This document shows, piece by piece, positions 13,280 through 24,768 of a DNA stretch of 64,000 nt. The DNA lies in the NCBI RefSeq assembly GCF_035594125.1, contig NC_087185.1, positions 10,370,501-10,434,500 on the forward strand, given 5' to 3'. The number at the start of each line of letters is the position of its first letter. The stretch's first letter is position 1. The notes under the pieces are model-generated. The model searched no databases, was not told the DNA's origin, and worked only from the letters and a program-made list of their open reading frames with translations. The DNA comes from Scylla paramamosain. Lineage: Eukaryota > Arthropoda > Malacostraca > Decapoda > Portunidae. Both the position numbers and the translations under genes were made by a program.

Positions 13280-15405
13280 CTCAAAATACATATTTTTCGT
13301 AATGTTATTTTGTTTCCCCATAAAGGGTGTTTTGCATGCGTTTTAGCGATTTGGTATGTAAGGAGTTAAAAAACACTTAAAGGCAAGTTCTTCGTAAAAG
13401 TTGGTTTTATTCCAATGTAATGTGATTGTTCTGCTTATTAGTGCTTTGTTGTATAGAGAGCTGAAAAACACTAAAAAGACACTTTTTTGGTAGTCATTTT
13501 TTTTCCCACATGAAGGTAGTTTCGCATGTAATTTGGGATTTTCGTAACTAAGAATTTGAAAAACACTCAAAATACACAATTTGGTAAGGTAGTTCTGTTT
13601 CTCAATTAAGAGTGTTATTCATACATTTCAGCATTTTGGTATGTAAGAAACTTCTCTATATACACGAGTTTTTGCGTTTTTTGACTTGTGATTCTTCTGA
13701 AACTATAAAACACTCATTATACAAGTTTCTCGTAATGTTCCTTTGTTTCCAAATATAGAGTGCTTTCCATCCATTTTCGCATTTTTTGTAGGTAACAAGC
13801 TGAAAAACACTCAAAATATATCTTTTTGGTAATGTTATTCTATTTCTTCATATTGCTTGGTTTGCATCCGTGTTAGCGTTTTTCTTCGTAAATCACTGAA
13901 AAGACACGTTTTCAGTAATATTGTTGTAATTGCTGGAAAACACTCAAAAGACAGATTTCTGGTAAAGTCGTGTAATTTTGCCATATAGGTGGCTTTGCAA
14001 GTATTGTTGGGTTTGGCACATAATTCTGGAAAAAACCTAAAATTTTTTTTTCTAATGTTTTTTTTACATAAATTCCCTGAATTTTGCCTGAATTTTGCAT
14101 CTTCATACCTATGTAGATGAATAACAAAAAAAGAAAATTCTTTTTTTTTATTTTTTCTCTATTTGTGGGTTTTAGTTCTTTTGTACTTGAGAAACTTAAA
14201 AACAATCATAATACACGATTTTCGTAACGTCCTTTCGTTTCACAGACATAGAGTTCTTTGCATGTATTTAAGCGTTTTTATAGGTATAATGATCAAAAAC
14301 ACTCAAAATACATGTTTTTGGTAATGTTATTCTGTTTCTCCATAAAGGGTGTTTTGCATGCGTTTTAGCATTTTGGTATGTAAAGAGTTAAAAACACTTA
14401 GAGGCAAGTTCTTCGTAAAAGTTGGTTTTATTCCTATATAATGTGATTATTCTGCTTTTTAGTGCTTTGTTGCATATCCCGCTCAAAAACACTCAAAAGA
14501 CACTTTTCTGATAATATCAGTTTTTTCCCACATAAAGCTAGTTTCGCACGTAATTTGGGATTTTTGTAACTAAGAATGTGAAAAGCACTCAAAATACACA
14601 CATTTAATAAGGTAGTTCTGTTTCTCAATTAAAAGTGTTATTCATGAATTTTAGCATTTTGGTATGTAAGAAACTTCTCTAGAAACACGAGTTTTTGCGT
14701 TTTTTGTCTTTTGGTTCTTGTGAAACTATAAAACAATCATTATACACATTTCTCTAAATGTCCTTTTGCTTCCCAATATAGAGTGCTTTTACATCCATTT
14801 TCGCGTTTTTTGTAGGTAAAAAGCTTAAAAACACTTTTTGGTTATGTTATTCTATTTCTTCATATTCGTTGCTTTGCATCAGTTTTAGCGTTTTTCTACG
14901 TAAAACACTGAAAAGACACGTTTTGAGTAATTTTGTTTTGGATTCATATATTGGTTGACTTCCATATTATATATCGGTTTGGTGCCTGACATGCTGAAAA
15001 CACTGAAAAGACAGGTTTCTGGTAAAGTCGTTTAATTTCCTCATATAGGAGCCTTTGTATACTCTTTAGGGTTTGGTAAATAACAATCCGAAAAAAAAAC
15101 TAAAATTAACTTTTTTGATAATGTTCTTTTTTCCACATAAATTCACTGAATTTTGGCAGAATTTTTGCATCTCGGTACTTATGAAAATCAATACCAAAAA
15201 ATGCTATTTTTTTTTATTTATTTTTTCTTGTTTTTTTTCTTTTTAAAGTGTTATTTGTGGGTTTTAACGTTTTGGTACTTAAGGATCTTAAAAAACAGTC
15301 ATAATACACATTTCTTGTAATGTCCTTTCGTTTCCGAAAGATAGGGTTCTTTGCAAGTATTTAAGAGTTTTTATAGGTAACATGATCAAAAACACTTAAA
15401 ACATA
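13280..15405 (+). repeat. Segmental duplication, copy 2 (partner 4,880-7,000)
   Basis: Second copy of the two-unit block at 4,880-7,000, in the same orientation, with the same private variants in D, G and B. After 15,405 the copies diverge: this one enters irregular monomers, while the partner continues as a normal HOR. Confidence 0.73.
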
Positions 15406-15756
15406 ATAAGCTCAAAAATGTTCAGAATACTTGATTTTTGGTTATGTTATCATGTATCTCCAAGAAGGCTGTTTTCCATGCGTTTTAACGTTTTGGTACG
15501 TATCTAGAAAAAAACACTCGAAAGACAAGTTTTTCGTAATGCTGCTTTTTTTTCTTATCTAGATTACTTCCCTTGCTTTTTAGCGTTCTAGTGTCTAACA
15601 CGATTATTAAACCTCAAAAGACACGTTTATGGAAACATCGTTTTATTTCCTCTAGTAAGGTGTTTTCCATCCAATTTGCCGTTACAGTATCTTACATTTT
15701 GAAAAACACTCAAAATACATGATTTTTTTAATCTTTTTTTTCCTTATAGAGTGTTA

Positions 15757-16887
15757 TCAATAGTTAAAGATATATTGTTAGAGCAGGCTACCCATTTCGT
15801 AGATAATTATCAATTTGCTTATACCAAAAACCGATGTGTTGAAGATGCAACCCTGTCTTTCACTAACTATGTTTTAATTTTTTTAGATAAAGGAAATACC
15901 TCCAGTTTTAAACGCTATGCTAGGATCCTCTTTGTAGACTTTTCGAGCGCTTTTAATACAATTCAGCCTCACCTAATGATGACTAAATTGAAAAACATGA
16001 ACGTAAATTCTAGCTTGATTTTATGGATTAATAATTTCTTGACTCATGGACCACAATATGTCAGCTTTCAGGGTGCAAAATCGAGTGTCGTCATTACAAA
16101 CACAAGTGCTCCTCAGGGTTGTGTGTTGTCACCCATGCTTTTTACTATATACACAAGTGACTGTGTGTGTCGGGATGTGAACTGCCGTTTGTTTAAGTAT
16201 GCTGATGATACTGTCCTTGTGGGTCGGTGTGGTAATGATGACACTGCATACCGAGAGGAGGTGGAAAAGTTTGTGGACTGGTGCAGCAGCAACTTTTTAG
16301 AGTTAAATGTAAAGAAAACAAAAGAGATGGTCGTAGATGACAGCACTTCATTATATGATCACCCTCCTCTGTTTGTAAATGGTGAGATGGTGGAGCAAGT
16401 CAAGGAATATAAATACTTAGGAACAATAATTGATGATAAATTTTCTTTTAATAATAATGTTGAGACACTTTACAAAAAAATCAATTCTAAAATGTATTTT
16501 GTAAGGCAATTAAGTAAACTAAGAATTGACAGAAAGATTATGGATATATTCTATTCAGCAATAATATCTGTTCTTTCGTTTAATATAACTTGCTGGTACG
16601 GAAATTGTAACATTGAATTAAAAAACAAACTTTGTAAAATAATGAAAAATTGTGGGAAACTTGGGGTTGAGAACATCATCCCTCTTGTAGAAATTTATAA
16701 GAAAGCAGTTGTCCGGAGATGTGAGGTAGTACGACATGATCCCATTCATCTTTTAAACCAATATTATCAAATGTTACCCTCGGGAAGAAGGTTGAGGTCA
16801 TTATACTGTACAACATCAAGATATTCAAGATCTTTTGTACCTAGCAGTATTAAAATGTTAAATGAACAACAGTTAATCTACCAGTAG
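15757..16887 (+). CDS. Reverse transcriptase fragment of L2/CR1-group retroelement (5'-truncated)
   Basis: Open frame of about 376 codons ending in TAG. It has no genuine start: the frame runs in from satellite, and GTG at 15,751 still lies in satellite sequence. The protein begins inside the RT palm (DNYQFAYTKNR), then shows catalytic motif A (ILFVDFSSAFNTIQPH, about residues 60-75), motif B (SAPQGCVLSP, about 125) and the catalytic YADD box (about 152). The C-terminal part has the EYKYLGTIID thumb motif and the LPSGRRLRSLYC region seen in animal L2-like elements. A full-length protein would also carry an N-terminal APE endonuclease, absent here. The frame has no internal stop, which suggests fairly recent insertion, but the copy cannot be autonomous. 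Clade assignment (L2 versus another CR1-group lineage) is from recall. Confidence 0.85.
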   Translation, partial: SIVKDILLEQATHFVDNYQFAYTKNRCVEDATLSFTNYVLIFLDKGNTSSFKRYARILFVDFSSAFNTIQPHLMMTKLKNMNVNSSLILWINNFLTHGPQYVSFQGAKSSVVITNTSAPQGCVLSPMLFTIYTSDCVCRDVNCRLFKYADDTVLVGRCGNDDTAYREEVEKFVDWCSSNFLELNVKKTKEMVVDDSTSLYDHPPLFVNGEMVEQVKEYKYLGTIIDDKFSFNNNVETLYKKINSKMYFVRQLSKLRIDRKIMDIFYSAIISVLSFNITCWYGNCNIELKNKLCKIMKNCGKLGVENIIPLVEIYKKAVVRRCEVVRHDPIHLLNQYYQMLPSGRRLRSLYCTTSRYSRSFVPSSIKMLNEQQLIYQ

Positions 16888-17026
16888 CACAGACCGGGTT
16901 TGTTCCTGTGGCCTGTAAATGACCAATGTGTGTGAGTAGTACGAGGAGTGTATGACGTACGAGTATGTGCAGTTTTATCACTTTTACTGAGAGCTCATGA
17001 AGCAATTTTCATGTATTATACGTGAC

Positions 17027-17032
17027 AATAAA
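17027..17032 (+). promoter_or_regulatory. Polyadenylation signal of the L2-like element
   Basis: AATAAA lies within GACAATAAAGT, 139 bp after the stop codon and about 10 bp before the terminal TTA repeat. It sits where a retroelement 3' end would place it. Confidence 0.6.
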
Positions 17033-17037
17033 GTATT

Positions 17038-17058
17038 TATTATTATTATTATTATTAT
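17038..17058 (+). repeat. (TTA)n 3' tail of retroelement
   Basis: About seven TTA units directly at the 3' border of the L2-like insertion. CR1-group and L2 elements commonly end in a short microsatellite instead of poly-A. Satellite resumes immediately afterwards. Confidence 0.75.
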
Positions 17059-18437
17059 ATGTAAGAAACTCAAAAACACTCATAATACACGTTTGTCGTA
17101 ATATCCTTTCGTTTCCAAATATTGGGTGCTTGGCAAGTATTTCTGCATTTTTGTAGATAACAAGCTCAAAAGTAATCAAATTACACATTTTTGGTAATGT
17201 TATACTGTTTCTCCATAAAGGGTGTTTTGCCTGCGTTTTAGCGTTTTGGTAACGAAAACGTACGTTTCAGGTAATTACGTTTTATTTCCTCATATAGGAG
17301 GTTTTGCATGCATTTTGGTGTTTTGGTTACTAACAAAGTGAAAAGAATCAAAATGCACGTTTTTCGTTAATGTTGATTTTTTTTTTTCTCATGTACAATG
17401 CTATTCATGCGTTTTAGCGTTTGTAGGTAACAAGCTCAAAACCACCTAAAATACACGTTTTCGGTAAAGTTTTTTTTTTCACCCTTATAAAGGGTGTTTT
17501 CCATGTGTTTTTGGCATTTTGGTACGTAGAAAGCTCAAAAACACTCTTAAAGACACGTTTTTTGGTAATGTTATTTTCAATTTTCAAATAAGGTGCTCTC
17601 CGTTTTTTTTTTTTAGCGTTTTGTTGCCTAACTCGCTCAAAAAAAAAAAAAACACTCAAAACAAACGTTTTGGTTTGTCGTTTTGTTTGTCCATATAAGT
17701 GAATTTATATGGATTTTGGCGTTTTTGGTAACTAACAATACACGCTTGTCGTAAATTTTCTGCATGTAGAGAGTTATTCAATTGTTTGAGCGTTTTGCAT
17801 CTAAAAACACATAATACACGTTTTTTTTATTATGTCCTTTTGTGTAACCATGTAGGACGCTCTTCATTCATTTGGGCGTTTCGGTATATAACAATGTGAA
17901 ACCACACACACACACAAAAAAAAAACTTTCATTATGATGGTACCTATTTGTTTTTCCATTAAGAGTTCTATTGAAGTGTTTTAGCGTTTTTGTTTCTAAA
18001 AAAACTAAAAAAAAAAAACAATCATAACACTCGTTTCTTGGAACGTCCTTTCGTTTTCTCATATAAGGTGCTTTGTATGCATTTTCGGGTGTTTGTTCGT
18101 AATAAGCTCAAAAACACTCAAAATACACATTTTTAGCAATATTATACTGTTTCTCCATAACGGGTTTTTTCCAAGCGTTTCAGTGTTTTGGTACCTTAGA
18201 AGCTAAAAAAAAAAAACGTAATACACGTACCTCAGTTCAAATAGGGTGCTTTACTTGAAATTTAGTGTTTTTGTATATAATAAGCTTAAAAACACTCATA
18301 ATTCATTTTCAGTATTGCTAATAATGTTCCGGCACTTCTGGCGTTCCGGCGTTCTGGCACTTAAGAAGCTTTAAACACTCAAAGGACATGTATTTGGCAA
18401 TGTTTTTTTTTTTTTTCTATTCCCTTATAGGGTGCTT

Positions 18438-19293
18438 TCCGAAAAGACACCTTTCGGAAAAAAAAAAGATCTGCATTCATTTTGGCTTCTTGATACCTAA
18501 CAATATAAAAATCAGTAAAACACACAACAGACACGTTTTAGGTAATGTCATTTTACTTCTTCAAATAATGGGCTTTTGTATGTAATTTGTCTTTTCGGTA
18601 CCTGACAGAGTGAAAAAAAAATTAAAATACACATTTTGAGAAATGGTGTTGAGTTTCTCCATATAGAGAGTAATTCTAGCGTTTTAGCATTTTGGTACAT
18701 AAAAAACTCAAAAGCACTCATAATACACTTTCCTCGTAATGAACATTCGTTTCTCCATATAGGATGAATTACATGTATTTTCGCGATTCGGTACATAACA
18801 AAGTCTAAAACAAAAAAAAACAAAAAAAATCCCTCGTTATTTTTTTTTTTTTCTCCATAAGTTATTTTGACACTTTTTAGCTTTTTGGTACCTAAGAAAC
18901 TCAAAACTTTCATAATACACGTTTCTCTTAATGTCCCTTCTTTTTTCCATAAAGAATGGTTTACTTTTTTTATTTTGCCGTTTTTTTTTGTAGGTAACAA
19001 ACTCAAAAAGCACTCAAAATAAACTTTTTTTTGTAATGTTATCCTGTTTTTTTTTTCTATAAAAAGTGTTTTGTATGCGTCTTTTGCTTTATAGTATATT
19101 AGATAAAAAAAACAGTGAGAAGACAAATTTTTTCATAATGTTTTTATTCTTCCTATGAGGCGGTTTCCTCCTTTCTTTTTTTTAGCACTTTGTTGTCTAA
19201 CACGCTCAAAAACACCGAAAAGACACCTTTCGGAAAAAAAAAAGATTTGCATTCATTTTGGCTTCTTGATACCTAACAATATAAAAAAAAAAA
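18438..19293 (+). repeat. Local duplicate monomer pair around CCGAAAAGACACCTTTCGG
   Basis: About 78 bp starting at 18,438 recurs at about 19,215 with one or two changes: CCGAAAAGACACCTTTCGG, an A-run, then a monomer ending CTTCTTGATACC. The first copy is joined directly to TGCTTTC of a truncated B monomer, so it marks a deletion junction; the second has the full B monomer. The motif itself can form a 6-bp stem. Confidence 0.6.
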
Positions 19294-21737
19294 AAAACAT
19301 TCAAAATACTCGTTTTTGGTTTAGTTATTTTTTATAATATTATTATTTTCTCCATAAACTGTATTTTGCATTCGTTATAGTGTCCCGTTATGTAACATAC
19401 GCTTTTCATAATGATGATTTCATATTGCAATATAGGCAAAATGCATGGCTTGCATTTAAGCGTTTTGGTACCTAATAATGTAAAAAAAACTTTCAAAATA
19501 TTCGTTTTAGATTATGTTATTCTGTTTTGTCATATGAAGTTCAGTTCATGCGTTTTAGATGCTTTCTACATATAAACGTAAAACAAAAAAAAATATAATA
19601 GACATCTCTCATAATATCCTTTCGTTTCCCCAAATAAAGTTCTTTTCGTATATTTTTGCGTTTTTCTACGGAACAAGCTCAAAAACATTCAATATACTTG
19701 TTTTTCATAAGGTTATCCTCTTTTTTTTTCCGTGAGCTGTGTTTTGCATAAGTTTTAAAGTTTTGATGCTAAAGAAATTCAAAAACCCTGAAAAAACAGT
19801 TTTTTTTCTGTAATGTTGTTTTACATGTATAATCCCATATATGGTAATTTCCTTGTTTTTTTTTTTGTTTTTTTTTAGCGTTTTGATACCTAATACGCTC
19901 AAACACTCAAAAGACACGTTTTTATTAATGTTGTTTCTTTTTGGGATCTAAAAGCTAAAAAAAAAAATAAATAAATCGTGATGCACGCTTCTCGTAATAT
20001 CGTTTCGTTTCCCCATATAGGGTAAGTTGCAAGCATATTGATGTTTTTTCTACGTAACAAGCTCAAAACACTAAATATACTTTTTTTTCAGGGAATGTTT
20101 TTATTTTTCTCCAATTCGTTTTGCATGTGTTTAGTTGTTTTCTTCTCCCATATAGTGAGCGTTCCATGCTTTTCGGTGTTTTGGTGCCGACCATGAACGA
20201 AAACACTCAACAGATACGTTTCTCGTAATGTTCCCATACAGGGTGCTTTACATGTATTTTGGCGTTTTGATGAATTACAAAGTGAAAAAAAAAAAAAACA
20301 TTCAAATACACTTTTTTTTCTTCATGAAGATCTGTTTGTACATATATAGTTCTATTAATGCGTTTTCACGTTTTAGAACCTAAAACGCTAAAAAAAAAAA
20401 AAAAATTATAGCAAACGTCTTCGATTCCCCATCTAGGCTATATTGCATGCATTTCGAAGTTTTTTTTCTTTTTTTATAAGTAAAAAGCTCAAAAAAATTA
20501 AAATACATTTTTCTGGTAATATTATAGTTTCTCCATAAACGGTGTTTCGAAAATATTGTAGCGTTTCTTTTTTCGTAAGTAGCTCAAAAACACTGAAAAG
20601 ACTTTTTTTTTGTAATTTTTTTTTCACTATAGTAGGAAATTTCCATGCTTTTTATCGTTTTAGTGCCCAACACGCTCATAAACACTTAAAAGACATGTTT
20701 CTGGAAATGTCGTTTCGTTTCCCGACATATGGTGCTTTGCATGTATTATACTGCTTTCTTACTTAACAAAGTCAAATACTGAAAAAAAATAAATGTTTTA
20801 TTTCTCCATATAGACCACAATTGATGCATTTTAGCGTTTTGGTACCTAAAAAGTTCAAAAACACTCAAATTACACGTTTCTCGCAATGCCTTTTCTTTTC
20901 ACCTTATAGGGTAACTTACATTTTAAAGTTTTTATACGTAAAAAGCTCTAAAATTCTCAAAAATACTTGTTTTTGGTAATGTTTTTGTATCTCCATAAAC
21001 AGTGTTTTACGTGCGTTTTAGCGTTTTGGTACATAGGAAACTGAAAAACACTCAAAAGTCACCTTTTTTGGTTTTGTCTTTTTTCTATTCTCATATAGGG
21101 TGCTTTTCATGATTTTTAGTATATTGGTGATTCACATACACAAAAAGTAATCAAAAGATACATTTCTTGTAATTTCTTATCGTTTCTCCTTTAAGGGGAC
21201 TTTGCATGCATTTTGTGCGTTATATTACCTAACAACAATGTGGAAAAACACTCAAAATATGCGTTTTCGGTAATGTTGTTATGTTTCACCATATAGAGTG
21301 CTATTCATGTTTTTTTTTTTTTTTTTTTTGCGTTTTGATGCTTAAGAAAATCTAAACGCTCCTAATGCATGTTTCCTGTAATAAGTATTCGTTTCCCTGT
21401 ATAGGGTACTTTGCTTCCATTTTGACGTTTTTCCACATAACAAGCTCACAAACACAGAAAATACGTTTTTCGTAATGTTATTCTGTTTCTCCATGGAGAG
21501 TGTTTTGCATTCGTTTTAGCATTTTGGTACGTAACTATCTGAAAACACTGAAAAGACACTTTTTTTTGGTATTTTTTTCCCCAATATACTTTCCCTATAT
21601 AAGGTACTTTCCATGCTTTTTAGAGTATTGTTCCGTAACACGCTCATAAACACCCAAAAAACACACTTTTGGGAAGGTTATTTCCTTTCTCTTTATAATG
21701 TGTTATATATGCATTTTGGCATTTTGGTACTTACCAG

Positions 21738-21801
21738 TGTAACAAAAATAAATAAATAAAATAAAATAAATAAATAAATAAAATAAAATAAAATAAAATA
21801 C
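21738..21801 (+). repeat. AAATA/AATAAA simple repeat
   Basis: Irregular 4- and 5-bp units (AAAT, AAAAT) for about 60 bp between a C-type and a D-type monomer. It appears to be an expansion of the A-run at the end of a monomer. Confidence 0.8.
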
Positions 21802-21893
21802 ATGTTTTTGGTAATCTTCTTCTGTTTCTCCATATAGAGTGAATGAATAGTGAGTGCATGAATTTTGCAGTTTTAGTATCTGAGAAGCATCCA

Positions 21894-21972
21894 TTTCTAA
21901 TAATATTTCAAAATATCTCCATATAGGGTACACGTTTCTAATAATATTTCAAAATATCTCCATATAGGGTAC
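21894..21972 (+). repeat. 41-bp local tandem duplication
   Basis: A 38-bp stretch starting TTTCTAATAATATTTC and ending ATAGGGTAC occurs at 21,894-21,931 and again at 21,935-21,972 without a visible mismatch. Identity this high within a diverged array implies a very recent event. Confidence 0.85.
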
Positions 21973-22458
21973 TTTGTATGCATTTAGGCGTGTTTTACAT
22001 AAAATTCTCCAAAACACTAAAAATACACGTTTTTGGTCAATAAGTTCTATTTCTATATAAAGGGTGTTTTGCATACGTTTCACCGTATTGGTACGTAAGT
22101 AACTAAAAACACTCAAAAGACATGTTTTTGATTATGTTCAGTTCATTTCACATTTAGGGTTCTTTCCATTCTTTTTAGTGTTCTGTTGCATAACAGGCTT
22201 ATAAACACTCAAAATACATGTTTTTAGAAATGTCGTTTCGTTTCCTCATAAGTACTTTTTGGCATTTCGATACCTAACAATGTGAAATTCACTTAAAATG
22301 TATGTTTTTGGTAATGTTGTTCTGTTTCTCCATATAGCGTGCTCTTCAAACATTTTAGTGCTTTGATACCTAAGAATTAAAAAAAAAAAACATTCATAAT
22401 ACACGTTTCTCGTAATGCCCTTTCATTTCTCCATATAGGGTACTTTACATTAATTTTG

Positions 22459-22462
<4 letters not shown>

Positions 22463-22552
<90 letters not shown>
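22463..22552. repeat. (TA)n microsatellite, about 90 bp
   Basis: Uninterrupted TA repeat inside a + monomer, replacing part of its middle; satellite is + on both sides. The open frames across it are low-complexity artefacts. Confidence 0.98.
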
Positions 22553-22555
<3 letters not shown>

Positions 22556-23516
22556 GTAAGAAGCACAAAAACACCCAAAATACTCGCTTTCCATATTTTT
22601 TTTCTTCCATACAGGCTGTTTTTTTTTTTTTCGAACGCAAGAAACTGATAAGTGAAACGTTTTTGGTAACACTGTTCCTTTATTCCGAAGGAGGGATCGC
22701 TCCATGGTTTTTAGTTTAGGTGTCTAACATGCAAAAAAACATTTAAAATATACGTATCTTCTAATGTATCTTGTTGTTTTGGTACTTAACAATATGAAAA
22801 ATACAAAAAAAAAAAAAAAAACGCATTTTTGGTAAAGATGTTCACTTCTCCATATGGAGTGCTATTAACATGTTTTACCATTTTGATACCTAAGTAGCTC
22901 AAAAACAAATGATACACGTTTCTCATTTTTTTTTCGTTTGGCCATATTGGGTGTTTTTCCATGCATTTTGGTATTTTTTCTAAGCAACAAAATAAAAAAT
23001 AATGAAAATACACGTTTTTGGTAATGTTATTCTGTTTCTGCTTAAAGGTTGTTTTGCATACGTTATAGTGTTCGTTATAGTGTGTTGGTATATAAGTTGT
23101 TCAAAAACACTCAAAAGACCTGTTTTTTCGAGTTGATTTTTTTTTTTCCTATATAGGGTTCCTTTGTTATTTTTTTTTTTTTTTGCGTTTTTTTTTTTTT
23201 GTGCATAACATCATAATAAATACTGAAAAGACACGTTCTTAGATATGTCGTTTCTTTTCCGCATATAGAGTGCTTTCTATACAGTTTCCGTTTTGGTACC
23301 TAAGAATGTGAAATACACATTAAAAATACATATTTTTGGTAATGTTTCTTATTTGTCCATATAAAGAGTTATTCATGCGTTTTATCCTTTTTCATCCTAT
23401 TTTCTTTTTATCCTGTTTTATCCTCTTTTAATGTACTTTTGTTTCCGCATACTTTGCATTAATTTTGACGTTTTTATACGCAACAAAATCAAAACACTCA
23501 AAATATTTAATTTTGA

Positions 23517-23563
23517 TAGTTTTATTTATCTATTTATTTATTTTATTTATTTATTTATTTTTT
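23517..23563. repeat. TTTA/ATTT simple repeat
   Basis: About 45 bp of irregular TTTA units placed before the ATAAAGGGTGTC box of an A monomer. Confidence 0.8.
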
Positions 23564-24514
23564 TCCATAAAGGGTGTCTTGCATCTTTTATGGTTTTCTT
23601 ATATATGAAACTCAAAAACGGTTAAAAGACATGTTTTTGTTAATAATGTTTTCTATTTCCATATAGTGTGCTTTTACATGCTTTTCAGTGTTTTGGTGCC
23701 TAATGTGCAGATAAAATATAAAAAAATACGTTTCTTGTATTGCTACTCATTTCCCTATATAGGGATTTTGCATGCTTTTTGACGTTTTGCTACCTAGAAA
23801 TGTGAAAAACACTCTAAATACACGTTTTTGCTAATGTCTTTCTATTTCATGCATTTTATCGTTCTGGTACCTAAGAAGCTTAAAAACACTCATAATACAC
23901 GTTTCTCGTTATGTCCTTTCCTTTTCCCATACAAGATGCATTACATACATTTTGGCGTTTCGATACCTCACAAGGTGAAAAGCACTTAAAATCCCGTTGA
24001 TGGTAATTTTGTTCTGGTTTTTCATAAAGAGAGCTATTCACGCGTTTAAGCGTTTTGATACTGAGAGAAAAAAAAAGAAACACTTATAATAAACGGTTTT
24101 TATAGACAGTTTTGTCTTTTTTATCTTTTTATACGCAATAAACTCAAAAACTGAAAATACACGTTTATGGTAATGTTATTCTATTTCTCCGTTAAGAGTG
24201 TTTTCCATGCGTTTTAGAGTTTTGGTACGTAAGGAGATCAAAAACACTCTAAACACACGTTTTTGGTAATGTTAATTTATATTCCCATATAGAATCTTTT
24301 CGATAGCTTTTAGTGTTTTGGAAAATAACACGCTGAAAAACACTCAAAAGACACAGTTTTAGTATTGTCGCTTCGTTTATCTATAAGGGAGTATTTGCAT
24401 GCATTTTCGCGTTTTGGTACCTAAGAATGCGAAAAAAAATAAAAAATGCGTGTTTTAGGTAATGCTGTTCTTTTTATCCTTATAGAATGATATTTCGTGA
24501 TTTGGTACCTGTGG

Positions 24515-24768
<254 letters not shown>

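Larger units (their letters stand above)
2985..15756 (+). repeat. Outer satellite HOR array, left block, main part
   Basis: Continuation of the 1.0-1.1 kb HOR in + orientation. A monomers start at about 3983, 4878, 5908, 6988, 7997, 9095, 10212, 11234, 12341, 13278, 14300 and 15393, with unit lengths of 895-1117 bp. Short units lack part of G and H (for example around 4,650 and 12,930). Each full unit contains an A/T-rich box with an oligo-A run followed by an oligo-T run just before the I monomer. After about 15,400 the HOR order breaks down and diverged monomers lead into the retroelement at 15,757. No gene is present. Confidence 0.93.
15757..17058 (+). mobile_element. 5'-truncated L2/CR1-group non-LTR retrotransposon
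   Basis: A 1.3-kb insertion within the satellite. It holds the C-terminal part of a reverse transcriptase ORF, a short 3' UTR with an AATAAA signal and a terminal TTA microsatellite. On the left, satellite runs to about GAGTGTTAT at 15,756; on the right it resumes with ATGTAAGAAACTC at about 17,059. About 20 bp of the expected monomer is missing between the two flanks, so the insertion removed or replaced a little satellite. There is no endonuclease domain or ORF1, as expected for a copy cut short during reverse transcription. Confidence 0.88.

Noticed and set aside
1..15750. Many open frames of 60-110 codons with recurring peptide words such as SVFELVTYQNAK and ITRNVYNECF
   Set aside because: They are translations of the satellite: the same words recur at HOR spacing on one strand, starts and stops fall at random points of the monomer, and there is no codon bias or domain. 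Not genes.
15751..15756. GTG at 15,751 as the start of the L2-like RT
   Set aside because: It lies in satellite sequence (GAGTGTTAT), and the protein starts inside the RT domain; the frame is simply truncated.
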